Assembly: GCF_014333425.1 (NCBI RefSeq)
Contig: NZ_JACRYT010000027.1
Span: 1-47,593, forward strand
Direction of reading: 5' to 3'
DNA length: 47,593 nt
From: Zhenpiania hominis
GTDB lineage: Bacteria; Bacillota; Clostridia; Peptostreptococcales; Anaerovoracaceae
Shown: positions 1 through 8,717 of the stretch, in pieces
Position numbering within the stretch: the first letter of the stretch is position 1
Layout: each line of letters begins with the position of its first letter
Translations under genes and position numbers: made by a program
The notes under the pieces: model-generated
Databases searched by the model: none
Seen by the model: the letters and a program-made list of their open reading frames with translations, nothing else
What the model was told of the DNA's origin: nothing

Positions 1-243
1 AAACTGACGAAGCAGAGGATATACATAAAGAACCGAGGAAAGATAGAAGCGAGGGATTTCAAGGACAAAGACAGAGGAAAAGGCAGCTATGGTGAATATG
101 CAGAACGGATCATAGAGGAGGCCTGCGAGGGAGCGATTGATTTCAGCATATTTGAGAGGAGAGAGCCTGTTTTCGATGGAAGCAGCGGAACCCAGACACT
201 GATCAGAAGCCTTAGCATGAACAGAGGCATACCGCTAAGCTAG
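1..243 (+). CDS. C-terminal fragment of an unrecognised, probably IS-encoded protein
   Basis: The reading frame is open from base 1 to the TAG at 241-243 and gives 80 residues, rich in Lys, Arg and Glu, ending in RGIPLS. The start lies outside the window. I do not recognise the family. It ends 14 bases before a 41-base sequence (258-298) that recurs inverted at 22033-22073 and behaves as an insertion-sequence end, so I infer that this is the tail of the transposase or accessory protein of that element. It does not look like the C-terminus of a usual IstB-type helper ATPase. The family assignment is open. Confidence 0.5.
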   Translation, partial: KLTKQRIYIKNRGKIEARDFKDKDRGKGSYGEYAERIIEEACEGAIDFSIFERREPVFDGSSGTQTLIRSLSMNRGIPLS

Positions 244-298
244 ATGATAATCATTTTGGATCTGTCAACCAAAAACTCCACAACAACTTGACACCGCC
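1..298 (+). mobile_element. Right end of an insertion sequence
   Basis: Bases 258-298 are an exact reverse complement of 22033-22073, and their last 28 bases recur directly at 22074-22101. The outermost bases carry TTGACA, and the arm itself contains TGTCAA/TTGACA half sites. The open frame 1-243 lies on the inner side and the pilus adhesin gene on the outer side, so this is the right end of a copy whose body extends beyond the left edge of the window. The TG...CA-like ends could fit several IS families (IS21, IS3). I cannot assign one. Its insertion removed the 5' end of the adhesin gene. Confidence 0.7.
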
Positions 299-3200
299 AT
301 ATGCCATGGAGGCATTGACACCGCAACCACCCCACACGGTGGAGGGATGCGAGGGCAAGAGCTGCGCCATTGAAGGCTGCGCATGCGAATGCCATGCCAC
401 CGCCGAGTCGGCGGAGGAGCGACTGAGCGAGGAGGAGATCCTCTACCAGCTGCAAAACGGCGGTATGACCCTCATGGCGCTGGAGGAAAACGGCGTGCAC
501 CTGAGGTCAGTGGTGCAGGACGCGAAGATCGACCTGAAATATTTCAACTTTGTCAGCGTGGGAAGCTCTTACACGGGGTTGAACGAGGACATGGTCGAAC
601 ACATGAAAACGTTTAACAAAGACCAAAACTCGGCATATGTCAATCCCGGTGCGCTGGCGGATGTCCTGCCGGACACCCTGCAGAAGGATGGGGTAACAAT
701 CGCCTATAAGGGTTCCTACGTGCTCGACACGGCGGGGAGACGAACGCAGATCTACTTCGTAGGCGAGCTTGCGGTTGACGGAAAAACCTACATCTACTAC
801 GTGACGGACAAGGAGCACGGCGACAGGACGGCCTATTCCATCCTGCGCGAGGGGCAGAAAATCCTTGTCGAGTATGAGAAGGTAAGCGAGCACAAAATCA
901 CCTATCAGTTCAAGGATGCGACAACCAACAAGGCCACCGACGATGGCCCCGGCGGCAAGACGCTGGACGACGTCTTCGGCGCGGATCGCGTGCAGTGGAT
1001 TGACAGCAACCAGCACGCGGAGATGAGCGTCGAAGTGCCTCGCGGCTATGAGTGCGTCATCGCCACGTATGACGACGTCAACAAAGACGACGTTGTGAAT
1101 GACGGGGATGCGCAGCGCTGGACTAAGACCCTCGGCGCGATGCAGAAGTTTCAGTACAGCGGGACACAGAACGGCGAACCAAACAACGGTAGCTGGAACG
1201 CCGATCAGAAGCCCATAAACCTTACCAACGACGTGGAGGCCACGGAGTACACGCTTACCCAATCCGCCGAAAATATTATAGGCGACGTCATCGTCGTGTG
1301 TAGCTGGAAGAAGATTGACACGTTCAGCTTCGACGCCTGGGAGTGGTATCATCAGGTGTTTGCGTACAACCGCATACGGCCTGTTGATGCAAATGGAAGC
1401 GATGTAAACGACAACCCGCACAATGAAGCGGGCTACAAAGACACGTTTGACTACAACGAAAACGGCGCGACCTACGCCTGGTACTTCCGCGGCAGAACGG
1501 TTAGCAGTACCACCTGGGAGCTTGACCAGCTGGAAATCAACAAGACGGCCATCGACGTGCCTATGACGTCGCTGACGAACCCGCTGCCTGAAAATGAAGC
1601 TGATCTACCGAGCGAAACCACTGTCCTGCCTACGGGTACGGTGGTCACGGTCACGATAACCGGCTGGGGCGGGACGAACGGCACCAACGCTTATCGAAAC
1701 TACAAAATAGAGGTCAGCAACTGCTTTGAGGACATCACAATAACTGGCGGCAACATGGTCGGCCACAAGCACGTGGAGATGGCCATGAACAGGCTCTCCG
1801 GCGTGGCGGAGCCGCAGTATTACTTACAGGGGAACCAGAGCAGCGGCTACGGGCATTGGGCCGACCTCCACCAGAACACCCTTGCCCAGCGGCGCAACAG
1901 CACCGACCCGAACGCCTACACCAACCCCTTCCGCTGGAAACGGGAGGACGGCTATTACCCGAAGGCCAATGTCACCCTGACCAACAAAAACGGCAAATTG
2001 ATTCAGAAAAACGACACAATGGGAAACGTTGAAGGCGTCGGGGACAATGCCATTGAGTACCTCGTGCTGAAAAGCCAGCAGGAGCTGGAACAACAAACAG
2101 TGTCCGGGCAAAGCCTGTGGATGCGGTTGGGATTTGACAATGGAGAGGCCGTTGAAACCTTCGGCGGCGCGCCCGCTAACCGTCAGAGTGCTGGCTACCT
2201 CCGTGAAACTGTCGACCCGTTCAAGGTCGTTTCCTACGAAGAATGGACAGCCAGCTGGGACGGCTACTACTACTTCCGCATGACGCAGTCACTGAACAAC
2301 TGGATGAACAGTGACAGCCCTAACGGCGTGGTGCTGCTGTCCATCGAGGGCGTGCCGCTACCGGGCGCGATTGACTACGTGAACGGCGCGGACGAGAGCG
2401 AGACGGAGGCCCCCATTGCGGAGAACATCAAGAACATGCCGACGCTCGACATCGGTGGCGACGGCGGCTACAACTGCGAGGAGCACAGCAATGTGGTGCT
2501 GCCCAGCAAGATGCCCGTTGACACAACCAGCCAGTTCGTGTTCTCCCACTGGGAGGTGCTGGCGGTTGAGTACGACAATGAGGCCACCAAGACAGGCAAG
2601 GTTTCGGACGAGGCGTTTATCCCGGAGGGCAAAACAGACCCCATCACGTACCAGACCTCGGCGCAGGTGGAGCTGACCTCGGCCTATGATAGCGAGATGT
2701 CCGGCGCGTTCCTCTGGCAGGACGCCGAGGCGCTCGGGCTGACGGAGAATCAGGGCAGCGGCCGCTATGTAATCACCCTCCGCGCCGTGTGGATTGACCG
2801 CAGCGAGGTGGCCGCCATCAATTACGAGGTGCGCTTCTATGTGGACGGCGTTTTGGAAAGCACCCACCGCCACGCCGTCCCCGAGGGCGCAACCGTCGTT
2901 ACCGACCTGTACCTGGACTACAGCAACAAGGACGCGGGCTTCTCTCAGGGCATCCAGAATGTGCTGGACGGCAAAGGCACCAACAGCAGCAAAAAATACA
3001 CCGGCAAATACATCCTCAGCGACGACACCACAGACATGATTGAAAGCGTCACCAGAGAAAACTATGTCGCCAACATCTACCTTGTCCGCGTGGATATGGA
3101 TGTGAGCGTGCAGAAGCATTGGGATGGCAAGCCCGACCACGACAGGCCGTCCACGGTGGCGGTTGTGCTGCAAAGGCAGATCGTGGGCGAGGATGAGGAA

Positions 3201-4610
3201 AAATGGGAGTCCTTTGCCGTTACAACCCCGGCAGTCGAGGGCGGCGCGACGACGAACGAGAACGGCTACTTCAATCTGACCGTGAACAGTACCAACGACG
3301 CGGACAGCGAGATCAAAACCTTCAAATCCCTGCCGCGCTATGTCTACGATGCAAACACCGGGAAGTACGACCTGTCGAAGCAGTATCGCTACCGCACGCT
3401 GGAGCTTGACCCGAACACGATCAATGTGGATACATTGGAGGTGACAGGGCCTGGCGGCACAGTTCGTCAGCTTGGAACGGGATATCGTTGGACGGCAACA
3501 TGCAGCTCGAAATGTACCTACCTCGCTTCTTACGTGGCGAATTATGATGAGAATAACAATCGGAAGATCGACATCACAAACACCTATGTGGGTAGCAACG
3601 TTTCTACGCTCGTTATAAACAAAGCGGTGGACGGCACTACCAATCGGGACGCCTATTTTGAGTTCGAGGTAATATTTAGCGGCTCGGTTGACGGGAAGAA
3701 TGTGAGTGTGGGCGAGACGCTCAACTATGGCGTAGATTTCACGGTTACGGAAGCTAAAGATGGGGCTCTTGGGTCGACAGAGGTTACCGCAACGGCTACA
3801 CTAAAGCTCAAGGCGGGCGAGGCGGCATTTGTCGTCGGTCTGCCAACGTGGGCGACCGTGAGCATTGAAGAGAAGCTCACAGACGAGGAAAAACAGTACT
3901 ATACAACGACTATAGGACTGGACGAGGGCGAAGATGCCGTAGACGGGAACAGTCCGTTTTCACAGGTTGCGGGTGAACCGCTGAAGGTGGCAACGCAGGG
4001 AGATGATGCTATGCCGCCCATGGGCCTTTACACCGTCACCTACCACAACCACCGGGCAGAAGCCAACCCCATTACGGTAAAAAAAGAAGTCACCGGCAAC
4101 ATGGGCGATGTGGACAAGTCCTGGCAGTTTGAGATTACGCTGAACGAGCAGTATACCCAGAGCTTTGGCGGCATCTCCTTTAACCCGACCACAGACGGGA
4201 CAGGCTCAGTCGGCTACTTCAGCATCAAGTCGGGCACAGAGAACGCAAAAGTCATCAACGGCCTGCCCGACGGCATCGGCTACACTATCCGCGAAACCGA
4301 GGCGAACACCAACGGGTATGATACCTCCTACTCCAAGACGGTGACTCAGACGCACTAAAAGGGACAAGATGGTGCCGTTACGAAGCTGGAACCGCCGCAG
4401 GCAACGAACTTGGGTTCTTCCGGCAGCGGCGGCAGCGTCTCCGGCATGGCCACGCTGGAGTACACGGACGAGCTCACCTTCACCAATACAAAAAATGTGC
4501 TCATTGATAACGGCATTGTTCTGGACAGCCTGCCGTATATCGCCATTCTTGCGGTGGTGATTGGCGTGGTGGTCTGGATGATCATCCGGCGCCGGCGGCG
4601 TGATGACTGA
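288..4610 (+). pseudogene. Large pilus tip/adhesin protein, 5'-truncated by an IS and interrupted by an in-frame stop
   Basis: A long frame runs from the IS end to a TAA at 4356-4358 and, in the same frame, continues to 4610. The only start near the 5' end is a TTG at 288 inside the IS terminal repeat, and there is no signal peptide, so the native 5' end is lost. The product (about 1,350 residues to the stop) looks like a sortase-anchored tip adhesin. It has a long unassigned N-terminal part, a Cna-B-like domain near residue 935 (VSVQKHWDG), and two pilin-type domains near 1105 (LVINKAVDG) and 1261 (ITVKKEVTGNMG). After the stop come a Gly/Ser linker, a sorting signal with LDSLPY, a hydrophobic helix and an RRRRRDD tail. 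The stop therefore separates the protein from its wall anchor. No ribosome site is seen at the 5' end. Type and role rest on domain resemblance and on the neighbouring pilin and sortase genes. Confidence 0.8.
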
Positions 4611-4628
4611 ATGGGGTGATGGAATACT

Positions 4629-4958
4629 ATGAAAATAAATGGAAACAGCAGACCCCCGGAAAGAGCCTATTCGGCAAGGCATAGCAAAGATCGGGTAAGG
4701 GACGGCCCCCAGGAGCCGCACAAAGCGGCAGATACTTCCCCCTCCCCGTGGCGGGCCGTCGCAGCGTATCTTGGGAAGCTCCGCTTTAAGCGCCGGGTCT
4801 TCGGCGGCGTGGACGAGGCGGACGTGTGGCGGAAGATAGAAAAGCTCAACGGGCTGTATGAGGAGGCGCTCCGGGCCGAGCGGATCCGGTACGACGCACT
4901 GCTTGCCGAGCAGCGGCGGCAAACAGCCCGCGGCGAAGGATGGACAGGCGATGAGTAG
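4629..4958 (+). CDS. Small DivIVA-like coiled-coil protein of the pilus locus, unknown function
   Basis: A 109-residue soluble protein. Residues 1-50 are polar and probably disordered. Residues 55-100 carry FGGVDEADVW followed by a charged amphipathic helix (KIEKLNGLYEEALRAER) that resembles the short N-terminal segment of DivIVA-type proteins. There is no signal peptide or membrane segment. The start ATG at 4629 is 19 bases after the adhesin stop. The stop overlaps the start of the next gene (ATGAGTAG), so translation of the two is probably coupled. The position between an adhesin and a signal-peptidase-like gene suggests a cytoplasmic accessory role in pilus secretion, but that is inference. 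The DivIVA resemblance is weak. Confidence 0.65.
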   Translation: MKINGNSRPPERAYSARHSKDRVRDGPQEPHKAADTSPSPWRAVAAYLGKLRFKRRVFGGVDEADVWRKIEKLNGLYEEALRAERIRYDALLAEQRRQTARGEGWTGDE

Positions 4959-5508
4959 GCAGAAGGAACGAAAGCGCCTGCCTACCCCGGCGGAGGTAAT
5001 CGCACGGCGCCGGGATGCCATCGCCCTGCGGCGAGGGTATTGGAGCCTGCTGTGGCGGATCATCGTCATCGCTGCTGTGTGTTGGCTGATGTTTACCCAG
5101 GTGTTCCTGCTGACCCAGGCGCAGGGCAACGGCATGTTCCCCGCCGTGAAGGACGGCGACCTGGTAATCGCCTTCCGGCTGCAGGGGGACTACGCCAAGG
5201 ACGATGTGGTGGTCTACACCGTGGACGGCCAGCGCCGCGTCGGGCGCGTCGTTGCACGGGAAACGGATGTGATCACGCTGGACGACAGCGGAACGCTGCT
5301 GGTCAACGGCACCGTCCAAAGCGGCGAGATCCTCTACCCCAGCTACGCAAAGGAGGGGATTACCTATCCCTATACCGTTCCGGAGGGTCATGTGTTCATC
5401 CTGGGCGACTACCGGACCCAAACAGAGGACAGCCGGGATCACGGCCCGATCCCCATGGAGGATGTGGAGGCCAAGGTCATCACCATTCTCCGCAGACAGG
5501 GCATATAA
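4951..5508 (+). CDS. SipA-like signal peptidase I homologue lacking catalytic Ser and Lys; pilus assembly factor
   Basis: 185 residues from the ATG at 4951. I prefer this start to upstream ones because it overlaps the previous stop and puts the membrane anchor (about residues 35-57) behind a basic N-terminus. The fold markers of type I signal peptidases are present: a box-B-like GMFPAVKDGD (61-70), a central beta segment (RRVGRVVARE, 95-104) and a well-kept box E, LGDYRTQTEDSRDHG (151-165). However, the serine expected just before Met62 is Gly61, and the Lys/His position of the RVV segment is Gly98. Streptococcus pyogenes pilus loci encode SipA, a signal-peptidase-like protein needed for pilus polymerisation that also lacks the Ser-Lys dyad. 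I infer the same role here: a non-proteolytic membrane partner of pilins and sortase. Confidence 0.85.
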   Translation: MSRQKERKRLPTPAEVIARRRDAIALRRGYWSLLWRIIVIAAVCWLMFTQVFLLTQAQGNGMFPAVKDGDLVIAFRLQGDYAKDDVVVYTVDGQRRVGRVVARETDVITLDDSGTLLVNGTVQSGEILYPSYAKEGITYPYTVPEGHVFILGDYRTQTEDSRDHGPIPMEDVEAKVITILRRQGI

Positions 5509-5528
5509 CCCGCAGAGTAAATGAAGCT

Positions 5529-5557
5529 GGATTGCCGAACCCGCAAGGGCGCAATCC
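5529..5557 (+). other. Stem-loop before the major pilin gene
   Basis: GGATTGC (5529-5535) pairs with GCAATCC (5551-5557) in the gap between the signal-peptidase-like gene and the major pilin gene. No T run follows, so it is not a simple terminator. It may mark an mRNA processing or stabilising site that raises pilin expression above that of the upstream genes. Confidence 0.4.
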
Positions 5558-5582
5558 ATGAAATATTAGGAGGAAAACCACT

Positions 5583-6632
5583 ATGAAAAAATTTCTATCG
5601 GTGCTGCTCGTCCTGGTTCTGACGTTAAGCATGGGCACCGTGGCGTTTGCGGCGGGTGAGACTGACATGAGTCAGGTGGAAATCACCATTAAGTATACGG
5701 CCACAAACATGAACACCATTTCCCCGGAGGAGACGTTGCAGTTTACCGCTACCAATAACGGCGTGACGGACGGCAAGGGAAACACAGTCAACACTACGCA
5801 GCCGAGCCTTACCATTCCTGCTGTGCAACTGACTCAAGGTCTGGCAGGGAATGGCACTGGGGGAGAAGCAAAGCTAACCATCACGCTGCCGAGTGTTGGT
5901 ACTGGTGGTTTTGAAACCGTTGGCGTGTATGAATATACCATTACGCCTACTGCCGGCACATCCGGCGGTGTGGCCTATCACACGAATAACATCAAGCTCT
6001 ACGTGACCGTCATGCAAGGCGATAACGATCAGCTGCGCATTGCCGCCGTCCACGCCGAGCAGAACGGCGGCTACAATGCACCCGGAACCGATGGCAAAAC
6101 TGATGAAATCGACATGACCTACTCCGCCGGCCAACTGAAGGTGACCAAGACGGTCACCGGCAACATGGGCGACAGAGACAAGTACTTCAAAGTGGCCGTC
6201 ACCCTGACCGGTGAGCAGAACAAAAACTACGCCCAAAACTACACGGTAACCGGTGGCTCGAAGATTGAGAACGGAACAAACGATTGTACCGCATCCACTA
6301 TCACCGTAGGCAAGGCCACGGCCTTCTATCTGAAGAACGGCGAGACCATCATCATTGAGAACCTGCCCTACGGCGTAACCTATACGGTTGAGGAAGACGG
6401 TACCTACATGACGAGCGAGGGCTACGATGCGCCTGTGTATACATACTCGGATAGTGGTGAAACAAAGAGTATGAGCGAGGCGGAGGAAACCGTCACCATC
6501 ACCAACAACAAGGGGATGAATGTTGACACGGGCATCGGACTGGACAACCTGCCCTACATCATGATGCTTGCCTTCGTGGGCGTGGGCCTGGCGGTGTTCT
6601 TTGTGAAAAAGCGCTCTTCCCGCGAAAACTAA
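5583..6632 (+). CDS. Major pilin, FctA/Spy0128-like, sortase substrate
   Basis: 349 residues, with a good ribosome site (AGGAGG about 9 bases before ATG 5583). Residues 1-24 are a signal peptide ending VAFAA. The N-terminal domain (about 25-180) resembles the streptococcal T-antigen/FctA fold (QVEITIKYTATN ... VGVYEYTITP ... LYVTVMQ). A second domain (about 185-305) begins LKVTKTVTGNMGDRDKYF and ends VTITNNK. The Lys near its start, the Asn in TITNN and the Glu in YTVEE are the residues expected for an intramolecular isopeptide bond. The C-terminus is a sorting signal with DTGIGLDNLPY, a hydrophobic helix and KKRSS. The motif differs from textbook LPXTG but matches the anchor of the tip protein. 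The sortase B gene next door is the likely polymerising or anchoring enzyme. Confidence 0.88.
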   Translation: MKKFLSVLLVLVLTLSMGTVAFAAGETDMSQVEITIKYTATNMNTISPEETLQFTATNNGVTDGKGNTVNTTQPSLTIPAVQLTQGLAGNGTGGEAKLTITLPSVGTGGFETVGVYEYTITPTAGTSGGVAYHTNNIKLYVTVMQGDNDQLRIAAVHAEQNGGYNAPGTDGKTDEIDMTYSAGQLKVTKTVTGNMGDRDKYFKVAVTLTGEQNKNYAQNYTVTGGSKIENGTNDCTASTITVGKATAFYLKNGETIIIENLPYGVTYTVEEDGTYMTSEGYDAPVYTYSDSGETKSMSEAEETVTITNNKGMNVDTGIGLDNLPYIMMLAFVGVGLAVFFVKKRSSREN

Positions 6633-6669
6633 GAAGGGCGATACCATACGATAAACGATAGACCGCTGC

Positions 6670-6697
6670 TGCTGAGGGCGGAAAACCGCCCTCAGCA
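6670..6697 (+). other. Strong stem-loop between pilin and sortase genes
   Basis: A perfect 12-bp stem (6670-6681 with 6686-6697) closes a four-base AAAA loop, 38 bases after the pilin stop and 42 before the sortase start. No T run follows. It could act as a partial terminator or as a 3' stabiliser that gives pilin mRNA in excess of sortase mRNA. Confidence 0.6.
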
Positions 6698-6738
6698 ATA
6701 ACGGCGGATCCCCGGACGGAAAGGAGGGCAGCCGGAGA

Positions 6739-7476
6739 ATGGATGAAAAAACAATACGACATCGGATTTTGAAGGCTGCCAATTCTGTCATTGCCTTTTT
6801 GGTTGTGGTAGCCCTGTGCGTCTGCGGTGCTTATTCCGTATACACTCTGTGGGACAACAATCGGATCTATACAGCCGCCGAGGATGTGCCGGACGGCTCC
6901 ACCTTTGCTGAGCTTTTGGCCATCAACCCGGATGTGTGTGCCTGGATCACGGTGGACAACACGAAAATCGACTACCCCGTTTTGCAGGGGGAAACCAACC
7001 TGACCTATATCAACACGGATGTGTACGGGAACTTTGCGCTGGCGGGGAGCATTTATCTGGACTCCCGCAACACCCCGGATTTCTCCGACCCCTATTCGCT
7101 GCTGTACGGCCACCACATGGAAGGCGGCGGCATGTTCGGAGACCTGGATCTGTTTAAGGATAAGGCGTTCTTTGAGGAGAACAGGACGGGAACGCTGCTT
7201 GTGCCCGGCAAGGGCTATGATCTTGAAATTTTTGCCTGTTTGCTGGTGAGTGCGTCAGAGGACAATATCTTCGAGCCTGACCGGTGGCGGACTGATATAG
7301 ATGGTCTGCTGGATTATGCGGAGGAAACGGCCATGTATGTCCGGCAGGAAACGGTAGAGGAGCTGCGCAATTCACAAGCGCCGCTGGTGCTGGCGCTGAG
7401 CACCTGCTCGTCTGAATTTACCGATGCAAGAACGATCGTGCTGGCGGCAATGCAGCCCCGCATGGCGGCGGAATAG
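6739..7476 (+). CDS. srtB: Class B sortase
   Basis: 245 residues, preceded by AAAGGAGGG. An N-terminal membrane anchor spans about residues 13-38. The catalytic set of class B sortases is visible: His125 in LYGHHMEGGG, Cys223 in LALSTCSSE and Arg231 in TDARTIV. The NPDVCAWITVDNTKIDYPV segment is typical of the class B N-terminal region. Class B enzymes polymerise pilins in several Clostridia. Here the gene lies between a major and a minor pilin gene, so it is the obvious transpeptidase for pilus assembly and perhaps for wall attachment. No second (class A or C) sortase is in the window. The 3' end is followed directly by the minor pilin ribosome site. Confidence 0.93.
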   Translation: MDEKTIRHRILKAANSVIAFLVVVALCVCGAYSVYTLWDNNRIYTAAEDVPDGSTFAELLAINPDVCAWITVDNTKIDYPVLQGETNLTYINTDVYGNFALAGSIYLDSRNTPDFSDPYSLLYGHHMEGGGMFGDLDLFKDKAFFEENRTGTLLVPGKGYDLEIFACLLVSASEDNIFEPDRWRTDIDGLLDYAEETAMYVRQETVEELRNSQAPLVLALSTCSSEFTDARTIVLAAMQPRMAAE

Positions 7477-7490
7477 GAGGAATGCGGAAC

Positions 7491-8182
7491 ATGAAAAAGA
7501 AAGGATACAGGGCCTTCCTTGCAGGCGTGCTGCTGGCGGTGTTGACCGTGGTAGGGCTTCCTGTGACGGCGCTGGCGGCGGAGCCGCTACGAGTGGAGCT
7601 GCCGTCTGTGGAAGTAAAGCTGGAGGGAACCGCCCCGTCGCCGACAGAGGAATATCAAATCGTGCTGGAAGCGGACAAGATCTCCTATCCCATGCCGGAG
7701 GGCAGTGCAGATGGGAAATATACCCTGACCATCACAGGGAGTGAAACGGCAAGCTTTCCCGACATTTCCTATTCGGAGCTCGGCGTTTATAGCTATACCA
7801 TTTATCAGGTCAAGGGCAGCAACAGCCAGTGTACCTATGACGAGACGGTCTATACTATGAAGGTGTATATTACGAACGAGGGTGTGGAGCGCGTGGTTAG
7901 GGTGAAAGATTCTGACGATCCGGACGCAAAGAATATGGAGGTCGTGTTCACAAACAAGTATCCGACTGCGACAGACGACCTGGACGACCCGATGCCCCGC
8001 CGGGATCGACTGACGATCCGGAAACGCCAACACCGTCGACCGATCCGGATAATCCCAACGATCCGGACGGACCGCAGACTGGTGACAGTTCCCATCTATG
8101 GCTCTATATCTGCCTGGGCGCCGTCAGCCTGATCGTCCTCGTGGCGCTGAGCCTCACGAAGCAGCGCAAATCAGATGAATAA
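7491..8182 (+). pseudogene. Minor pilin (FctA-like) with a frameshift before its sorting signal
   Basis: The start at 7491 is preferred to 7482 because TAGGAGG (7474-7480) is 10 bases away. A signal peptide (residues 1-26, ending TALAA) precedes one FctA-like domain (about 30-160: LEGTAPSPTEEYQI ... SELGVYSYTIYQVKG ... VVFTNKY). The open frame then runs into an Arg-rich tail and stops at 8132. The other frame, reached by adding one C at 7988-7990, gives a Pro/Asp/Thr-rich wall-spanning linker and a clear sorting signal (GPQTGDSSHLWLYI), hydrophobic helix and KQRKSDE, ending at 8182. As read, the protein would be secreted without an anchor. A real mutation, slippage-based switching or a base-calling error are all possible. 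Its QTGD-type signal differs from the LDNLPY signal of the major pilin. Confidence 0.85.
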
Positions 8183-8193
8183 AAACGTATTTT

Positions 8194-8239
8194 GCGTCCG
8201 GCCACACAAAGTGAGAGCTTCTTGTGGCCGGGCGTTTTT
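8194..8239 (+). terminator. Rho-independent terminator of the pilus operon
   Basis: CCGGCCACA (8198-8206) pairs with TGTGGCCGG (8223-8231), followed by TTTTT at 8235-8239. It lies 12 bases after the repaired end of the minor pilin gene, which supports 8182 as the true 3' end. Confidence 0.88.
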
Positions 8240-8275
8240 ATTTAATAGGAAATATCGATTATAAATAGGGAAATG

Positions 8276-8297
8276 AAAAAAGCACCATATAAGGTGC
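8276..8297 (-). terminator. Short terminator of the small minus-strand gene
   Basis: GCACC (8282-8286) and GGTGC (8293-8297) form a small hairpin that on the minus strand is followed by six T (A run 8276-8281). It lies downstream of the gene at 8353-8562. Confidence 0.55.
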
Positions 8298-8352
8298 AGT
8301 GGGAGAGGAAATGCATAGGAAATAGAGACTGTAACAGCCTCAGGAAAGTAAC

Positions 8353-8562
8353 TTATTCATTTAAGAAGTAATCCATATCCAGAATATCTTCATCAGACAT
8401 TCGTGCTATCTCTTTAGAAGAGTAGCCAACCGGTGGATTCTTGATGTATTTGTCCCTTGCTTTTTGTGCATATTCCGATTCCGTCATGGCAACGCCATTC
8501 ACAACATAGGTAACGATCGATGTATGTTTGTCTTCCTTGTACCCATCATCAAAAAAAGTCAT
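8353..8562 (-). CDS. Small acidic protein of unknown function
   Basis: 69 residues. The start at 8562 is preceded on its strand by AGGAGGTATGAC, an excellent ribosome site, and a small terminator follows the stop, so this is very likely a real gene. The protein is soluble and acidic at its C-terminus (MSDEDILDMDYFLNE), with no signal peptide or membrane segment. I do not recognise the family. Its size and charge would suit an antitoxin or phage/transposon accessory protein, but no partner gene is visible. The IS at 8627 onward may have removed an upstream neighbour. Confidence 0.6.
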   Translation of the reverse strand: MTFFDDGYKEDKHTSIVTYVVNGVAMTESEYAQKARDKYIKNPPVGYSSKEIARMSDEDILDMDYFLNE

Positions 8563-8626
8563 GTCATACCTCCTGCAAGTCTAAAGACAGCCCTGACGCT
8601 AAAAATATTTTTCGCAAAAGAAACAC

Positions 8627-8717
8627 AAAAAAACCTCCCAATCCAGGGAAGTTGTGAGAAAATAGAATGGAACAGAAACCATTTTTTCGCAACAACCAAA
8701 AAGGAAGGAGGTTTTTT
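8627..8717 (+). promoter_or_regulatory. Leader hairpin masking the transposase ribosome site
   Basis: AAAAAACCTCC (8628-8638) pairs exactly with GGAGGTTTTTT (8707-8717), which contains the ribosome site of the ATG at 8720. Inside it, GTTGTGAGAAAA (8651-8662) pairs with TTTTTTCGCAAC (8682-8693) if G-U pairs are allowed. The structure should keep transposase translation low when transcription comes from outside. Confidence 0.6.

Noticed and set aside
507..1421. Long minus-strand frame under the adhesin gene (304 codons)
   Set aside because: It is the antisense shadow of a G+C-rich gene; no ribosome site and no recognisable domain, while the plus strand has clear pilin domains.
2358..3173. Minus-strand frame of 271 codons
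   Set aside because: Antisense to Cna-B-bearing sequence; His/Val/Ala-biased translation typical of a shadow frame.
4206..5135. Minus-strand frame of 309 codons across three pilus genes
   Set aside because: Spans gene boundaries of the plus-strand operon and has no start signals.
8353..8562. Toxin-antitoxin pair at the small minus-strand gene
   Set aside because: Only one gene is present and no toxin-like partner lies on either side.
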